This document shows positions 60,813 through 64,000 of a stretch of DNA of 64,000 nt, in pieces (position 1 is the first letter of the stretch; each line of letters opens with the position of its first letter). The notes beneath the pieces were generated by a model. That model saw only the letters and a program-made list of their open reading frames with translations, did no database searches and was not told the origin of the DNA. A program made the translations under genes and the position numbers. This DNA comes from Roseinatronobacter bogoriensis DSM 18756 (GTDB lineage: Bacteria > Pseudomonadota > Alphaproteobacteria > Rhodobacterales > Rhodobacteraceae): NCBI RefSeq assembly GCF_004366635.1, contig NZ_SORN01000001.1:74338-138337 (forward strand), read 5' to 3'.

Positions 60813-63800
60813 TTACATTGACAGCAAGGCAGAACTTTCATGACGCGCCAGAACCCGGCGTGCAGCTGCATATTCGCCCTGACCTTTGCGCGTGGCCAGT
60901 TCAGGGAATAGCGCAAGCAATTCATCACGCTGCTGCGTGTCCAGACCATTCAACGTGACATCGGCTGGCTGGAAGCTCTCGCTCCATGCACCTTCAGAGT
61001 CGATGATCTGATGGCTGTCGAACATGATATGGACATAGGTGACCGGGCGCGGATCGTGTTCAATGCCCGGCTGCCCGACCAGATCACAGGCCGCGACAAG
61101 TACTTCACGCTCACCAAACAACAACTCGGCCTGATATCCGCTGATCAGCATCCGGTGCCCCGGTGAAACTCGCAGATCGCGTCTGGGCATCTGGTTGCCC
61201 AAGGCCCCTGCACGGATCAGGACCGAAACGAAGTCGGGATTGCGCGTCAGATACGCGGTATCCAGCGTCCGTTGACCCGCCCAGCGCACTTGCTGGAACC
61301 CATCGTCGCGTGTCAGAACCTTGTCGCCGATCTTGATGTCCTCGACCAGTTTCGGCCCTTCGGCAGTCACGATCAGCGTTCCGGCAGCGAAACACGGGAC
61401 TGTGATATGCACTGTCGCATGATCGGCGCCCCCATTACCGTCGCTGACAACATACTCGAACGTGTCCTTCCCGAAAAAGCCTGCATTGGGCTTGTATGTG
61501 AAAGATCCGTCCGGCTGCATCGTTACAGTGCCGTTCGCAGGCTGCGTGTTCAGCTTGACAGTCAGCGGGTCACCATCCGGGTCACTGTCATTGTCCAGCA
61601 CATTCCCTTCGAAGGCCTTGTCGATCCCCATCGTTTCGAATTTGTCATCCACCGCCACGGGTGGCCGGTTGGCAGGCGCGCATTCTTTCTCAGTGAACAG
61701 GTTCACTGTCGCCGTATCCTGACCGCCATTCCCGTCGCTGATAGTGTAGGTGAAGCTGTCCTCACCTGCGAAGCCATCATTGGGGGTGTAGGTGAAGGTC
61801 CCGTCCGGGTTCATCGTCACAGTCCCATTCGCAGGGTCTGTGTTGCCAATGACAGTCAGCGGGTCGCCATCCGCATCGGTGTCGTTATCGAGAACGGACC
61901 CCTCTATCGCCTGGTTAAAGGCACCCGAGAAGAAGTCGTTCTCGGCATCCGGCTCCGTGTTTGGTCTCTCGGCGACATTGACAGTCACGGTCGCTGTATC
62001 GGTGCCACCATTCCCATCGCTGACCGTATAGGTGAAGCTGTCCTCTCCGCTGAAGCCTTCATTCGGAACATAGACAAACTGCCCATTCGCATTGATCACA
62101 ACAGACCCGTTTGCCGGTGCTGTGTTTCCGATCACGGTCAGATCATCGCCATCAGGATCGCTGTCATTGTCGAGGACCGACCCCTCGATCGCAGAGTTGA
62201 AGGCCCCGTCGGCAACATCGTCTTCCGCGACAGGTGCCCCGTTCACATTCAGCGTGACGGTGGCGGTATCTGTCCCGCCATTGCCATCGCTGACCGTGTA
62301 GGTGAAGCTGTCCTGCCCACTGAAGCCGTCATCGGGCACATAGGTAAAGGTGCCATCCTCGTTGAGGACAAGCGTGCCGTTCTCAGGCTCGGTATTGCCG
62401 ATGATCGTCAGCGGATCGCCATCTGCATCCGTGTCGTTGTCCAGCACGGACCCTTCGATCGGCGCGCCTTCCTGCCCGTTGACGATATCGTCATTGGCCT
62501 CTGGCGCCGTGTTCGGTTGCTCGCCGACATTGACGGTCACGGTCGCTGTATCGGTGCCACCTTTCCCATCGCTGACCGTATAGGTGAAGCTGTCCTCTCC
62601 GCTGAAGCCTTCATTCGGAACATAGACAAACTGCCCATTCGCATTGATCACAACAGACCCGTTTGCCGGTGCTGTGTTTCCGATCACGGTCAGATCATCG
62701 CCATCAGGATCGCTGTCATTGTCGAGGACCGACCCCTCGATCGTAGAGTTGAAGGCCCCGTCGGCAACATCGTCTTCCGCGACAGGTGCCCCGTTCACAT
62801 TCAGCGTGACGGTGGCGGTATCTGTCCCGCCATTGCCATCGCTGACCGTGTAGGTGAAGCTGTCCTGCCCACTGAAGCCGTCATCGGGCACATAGGTAAA
62901 GGTGCCATCCTCGTTGAGGACAAGCGTGCCGTTCTCAGGCTCGGTATTGCCGATGATCGTCAGCGGATCGCCATCTGCATCCGTGTCGTTGTCCAGCACG
63001 GACCCTTCGATCGGCGCGCCTTCCTGCCCGTTGACGATATCGTCATTGGCATCCGGCCCTGCGTTCACATTCAGCGTGACGGTGGCGGTATCTGTCCCGC
63101 CATTGCCATCGCTGACCGTGTAGGTGAAGCTGTCCTGGCCGAAGAAACCGTCATCCGGCACATAGGTGAAGGTGCCATCATCATTGAGGAGCAGCGTGCC
63201 GTTTTCGGGTTCGGTATTGCCGATGATCGTCAGCGGATCGCCATCCACATCAGTGTCGTTATCCAGCACAGCCCCTTCGATCGGCGCGCCTTCCTGCCCG
63301 TTGACGATATCGTCATTGGCCTCTGGTCGCGCATTCACATTCAGCGTGACAGTGGCGGTATCGGTGCCACCATTCCCATCGCTGACCGTGTAGGTGAAGC
63401 TGTCTTCACCTGCGAAGCCATCGTCAGGGATGTAGATAAACTTGCCGTCGGTCCCGATGACGAGTTTGCCATTTGAGGGCGCGGTATTGTCGATGACCTT
63501 CAGTGGGTCGCCATCCGGGTCAGAGTCATTGTCCAGCACAGAGCCCTCAATCGGCTCCCCTTCCTGGCCATTGATCGTGTCCGCAACCGCGATTGGGGCC
63601 TCATTCGGCCTCTCGCCGACCGTCAGGGTGACAGTGGCGGTATCTGTCCCGCCATTGCCATCGCTGATCGTGTAGGTGAACTGGTCAGTGCCCGCAAAAC
63701 CGGTCTCTGGCGTGTAGGTGAAGGTGCCGTCCTGGTTTACCGTGACAGTGCCATTGAGCGGATCGGTATTGCCGATCACGGTCAGATCATCGCCATCCGG

Positions 63801-64000
63801 GTCGCTGTCATTGGCCAGCACATCGCCTTCAATGGGCTGGTTGAAATCGCCGGTGAAGCTGTCATTCGCCGCATCGGGCGCGGTATTGGGGGCGACGGTC
63901 AGGGTGACGGTGGCGGTGTCTGTGCCGCCATTGCCATCGCTGATCGTATAGGTGAACTGGTCAGTGCCCGCAAAACCGGTAGTCGGCGTGTAGGTGAAGG
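60813..64000 (-). CDS. Giant cadherin-like repeat protein with C-terminal Hint domain, partial (N-terminus beyond right edge)
   Basis: The minus-strand frame is open from the stop at 60813 through base 64000, at least 1062 codons, so the true start is outside the window. It holds about ten repeats of roughly 92 residues, each with SVLDNDSDPDGDPLTVIGN and DSFTYTVSDGNGGTDTATVT; these Ig/cadherin-like units carry Asp-rich calcium sites. The last 200 residues are a Hint domain opening with Cys (PCFAAGTLIVTAEGPKLVED) and containing VSPGHRMLISG. Such proteins are usually type I-secreted adhesins, common in Rhodobacterales. Secretion and autoprocessing are inferred. The neighbouring exopolysaccharide genes fit a biofilm role. 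Confidence 0.9.
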   Translation of the reverse strand, partial: FTYTPTTGFAGTDQFTYTISDGNGGTDTATVTLTVAPNTAPDAANDSFTGDFNQPIEGDVLANDSDPDGDDLTVIGNTDPLNGTVTVNQDGTFTYTPETGFAGTDQFTYTISDGNGGTDTATVTLTVGERPNEAPIAVADTINGQEGEPIEGSVLDNDSDPDGDPLKVIDNTAPSNGKLVIGTDGKFIYIPDDGFAGEDSFTYTVSDGNGGTDTATVTLNVNARPEANDDIVNGQEGAPIEGAVLDNDTDVDGDPLTIIGNTEPENGTLLLNDDGTFTYVPDDGFFGQDSFTYTVSDGNGGTDTATVTLNVNAGPDANDDIVNGQEGAPIEGSVLDNDTDADGDPLTIIGNTEPENGTLVLNEDGTFTYVPDDGFSGQDSFTYTVSDGNGGTDTATVTLNVNGAPVAEDDVADGAFNSTIEGSVLDNDSDPDGDDLTVIGNTAPANGSVVINANGQFVYVPNEGFSGEDSFTYTVSDGKGGTDTATVTVNVGEQPNTAPEANDDIVNGQEGAPIEGSVLDNDTDADGDPLTIIGNTEPENGTLVLNEDGTFTYVPDDGFSGQDSFTYTVSDGNGGTDTATVTLNVNGAPVAEDDVADGAFNSAIEGSVLDNDSDPDGDDLTVIGNTAPANGSVVINANGQFVYVPNEGFSGEDSFTYTVSDGNGGTDTATVTVNVAERPNTEPDAENDFFSGAFNQAIEGSVLDNDTDADGDPLTVIGNTDPANGTVTMNPDGTFTYTPNDGFAGEDSFTYTISDGNGGQDTATVNLFTEKECAPANRPPVAVDDKFETMGIDKAFEGNVLDNDSDPDGDPLTVKLNTQPANGTVTMQPDGSFTYKPNAGFFGKDTFEYVVSDGNGGADHATVHITVPCFAAGTLIVTAEGPKLVEDIKIGDKVLTRDDGFQQVRWAGQRTLDTAYLTRNPDFVSVLIRAGALGNQMPRRDLRVSPGHRMLISGYQAELLFGEREVLVAACDLVGQPGIEHDPRPVTYVHIMFDSHQIIDSEGAWSESFQPADVTLNGLDTQQRDELLALFPELATRKGQGEYAAARRVLARHESSALLSM
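61973..63050. repeat. Near-identical 526-bp duplication inside the cadherin-repeat gene
   Basis: 61973-62498 and 62525-63050 match with only three mismatches that I could find, offset by 552 bases (two repeat units, 184 codons). Other units are diverged, for example the unit ending near 61640. Such near identity shows recent duplication or gene conversion and makes the gene prone to unit gain or loss by recombination. Assembly from short reads could also collapse or expand it. Confidence 0.9.

Noticed and set aside
61272..63476. 734-codon plus-strand open frame opposite the cadherin repeats
   Set aside because: It is periodic only because the sense-strand gene is repetitive; it has no ribosome site and its sequence is a mirror of the repeat codons.
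61640..64000. CRISPR-like array
   Set aside because: The regular DNA repetition is protein-coding repeats of about 276 bases, not short repeats with unique spacers.

Overview
The window looks like chromosomal DNA from an alphaproteobacterium of the Rhodobacterales (Paracoccaceae/Roseobacter type). The reasons are high-GC protein-coding DNA, a tad/cpa pilus locus, a polyol (smo/mtlK-type) operon in the order known from Rhodobacter, phaA-phaB, hspQ, a DUF465 protein and a DUF1127-like protein. Genus cannot be fixed from the sequence. An Mrp-type cation/proton antiporter cluster would suit a marine or haloalkaline lifestyle, but that is inference. I found no rRNA, no convincing tRNA, no CRISPR array and no recognisable insertion sequence.

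Layout. 1-9.4 kb: a tad (Flp pilus) locus. A minus-strand set (cpaB, cpaE, cpaF, tadB, tadC, partial tadG-like) and the flp pilin face two plus-strand tadE-like pseudopilin genes and a LuxR-type response regulator. No secretin gene is present. 9.5-16.9 kb: a complete histidine-utilisation regulon. hutI-H-G-U run leftwards and hutF-hutC rightwards from a 71-bp gap holding a perfect palindrome that fits a HutC operator. 16.9-19.8 kb: a SulP anion transporter behind a hairpin-rich leader, then a two-domain universal stress protein. 20-28.2 kb: a LacI-type regulator and a polyol ABC transporter (binding protein, two permeases, ATPase) with a sorbitol-type SDR dehydrogenase, a mannitol-type dehydrogenase and a small kinase.

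28.3-30.2 kb: a compact zinc-starvation module. A CobW/COG0523 GTPase diverges from a hisI paralogue across a perfect Zur-box-like palindrome. The HisI has Asp where the first zinc-ligand Cys is expected. A 95-aa unknown protein is translationally coupled to it. 30.3-32.5 kb: an OLD-like ATPase whose C-terminal TOPRIM-like domain appears to have lost its acidic residues. 32.5-39.7 kb: an Mrp/Mbh-like antiporter operon ordered E-F-G-(A'B fusion)-C-D-D-D, with three MrpD-like subunits and no full-length MrpA.

39.9-48.9 kb: a DUF1127-like protein with a strong terminator, one copy of a 221-bp dispersed repeat, a non-pyrrolysine MttB-family methyltransferase, a four-gene glycosyltransferase/sulfotransferase operon, and trhO. 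48.9-53.8 kb: pncA-pncB (NAD salvage), a DUF465 protein, phaA-phaB and hspQ. 53.9-57 kb: the second, inverted copy of the 221-bp repeat, then a RoxA-like dihaem cytochrome coupled to a CrtC/AttH-like protein. 57.2-64 kb: a transglutaminase-like protease, three coupled exopolysaccharide genes (export lipoprotein, epimerase, sugar transferase), and the C-terminal two thirds or so of a giant cadherin-repeat protein ending in a Hint domain, which runs off the right edge.

The best leads are the Zur-type module with a zinc-ligand-depleted HisI and its unknown partner, the OLD-like ATPase with a dead TOPRIM, the three-D Mrp operon, the 221-bp repeat family, the SulP leader RNA, and the secretin-less tad locus.
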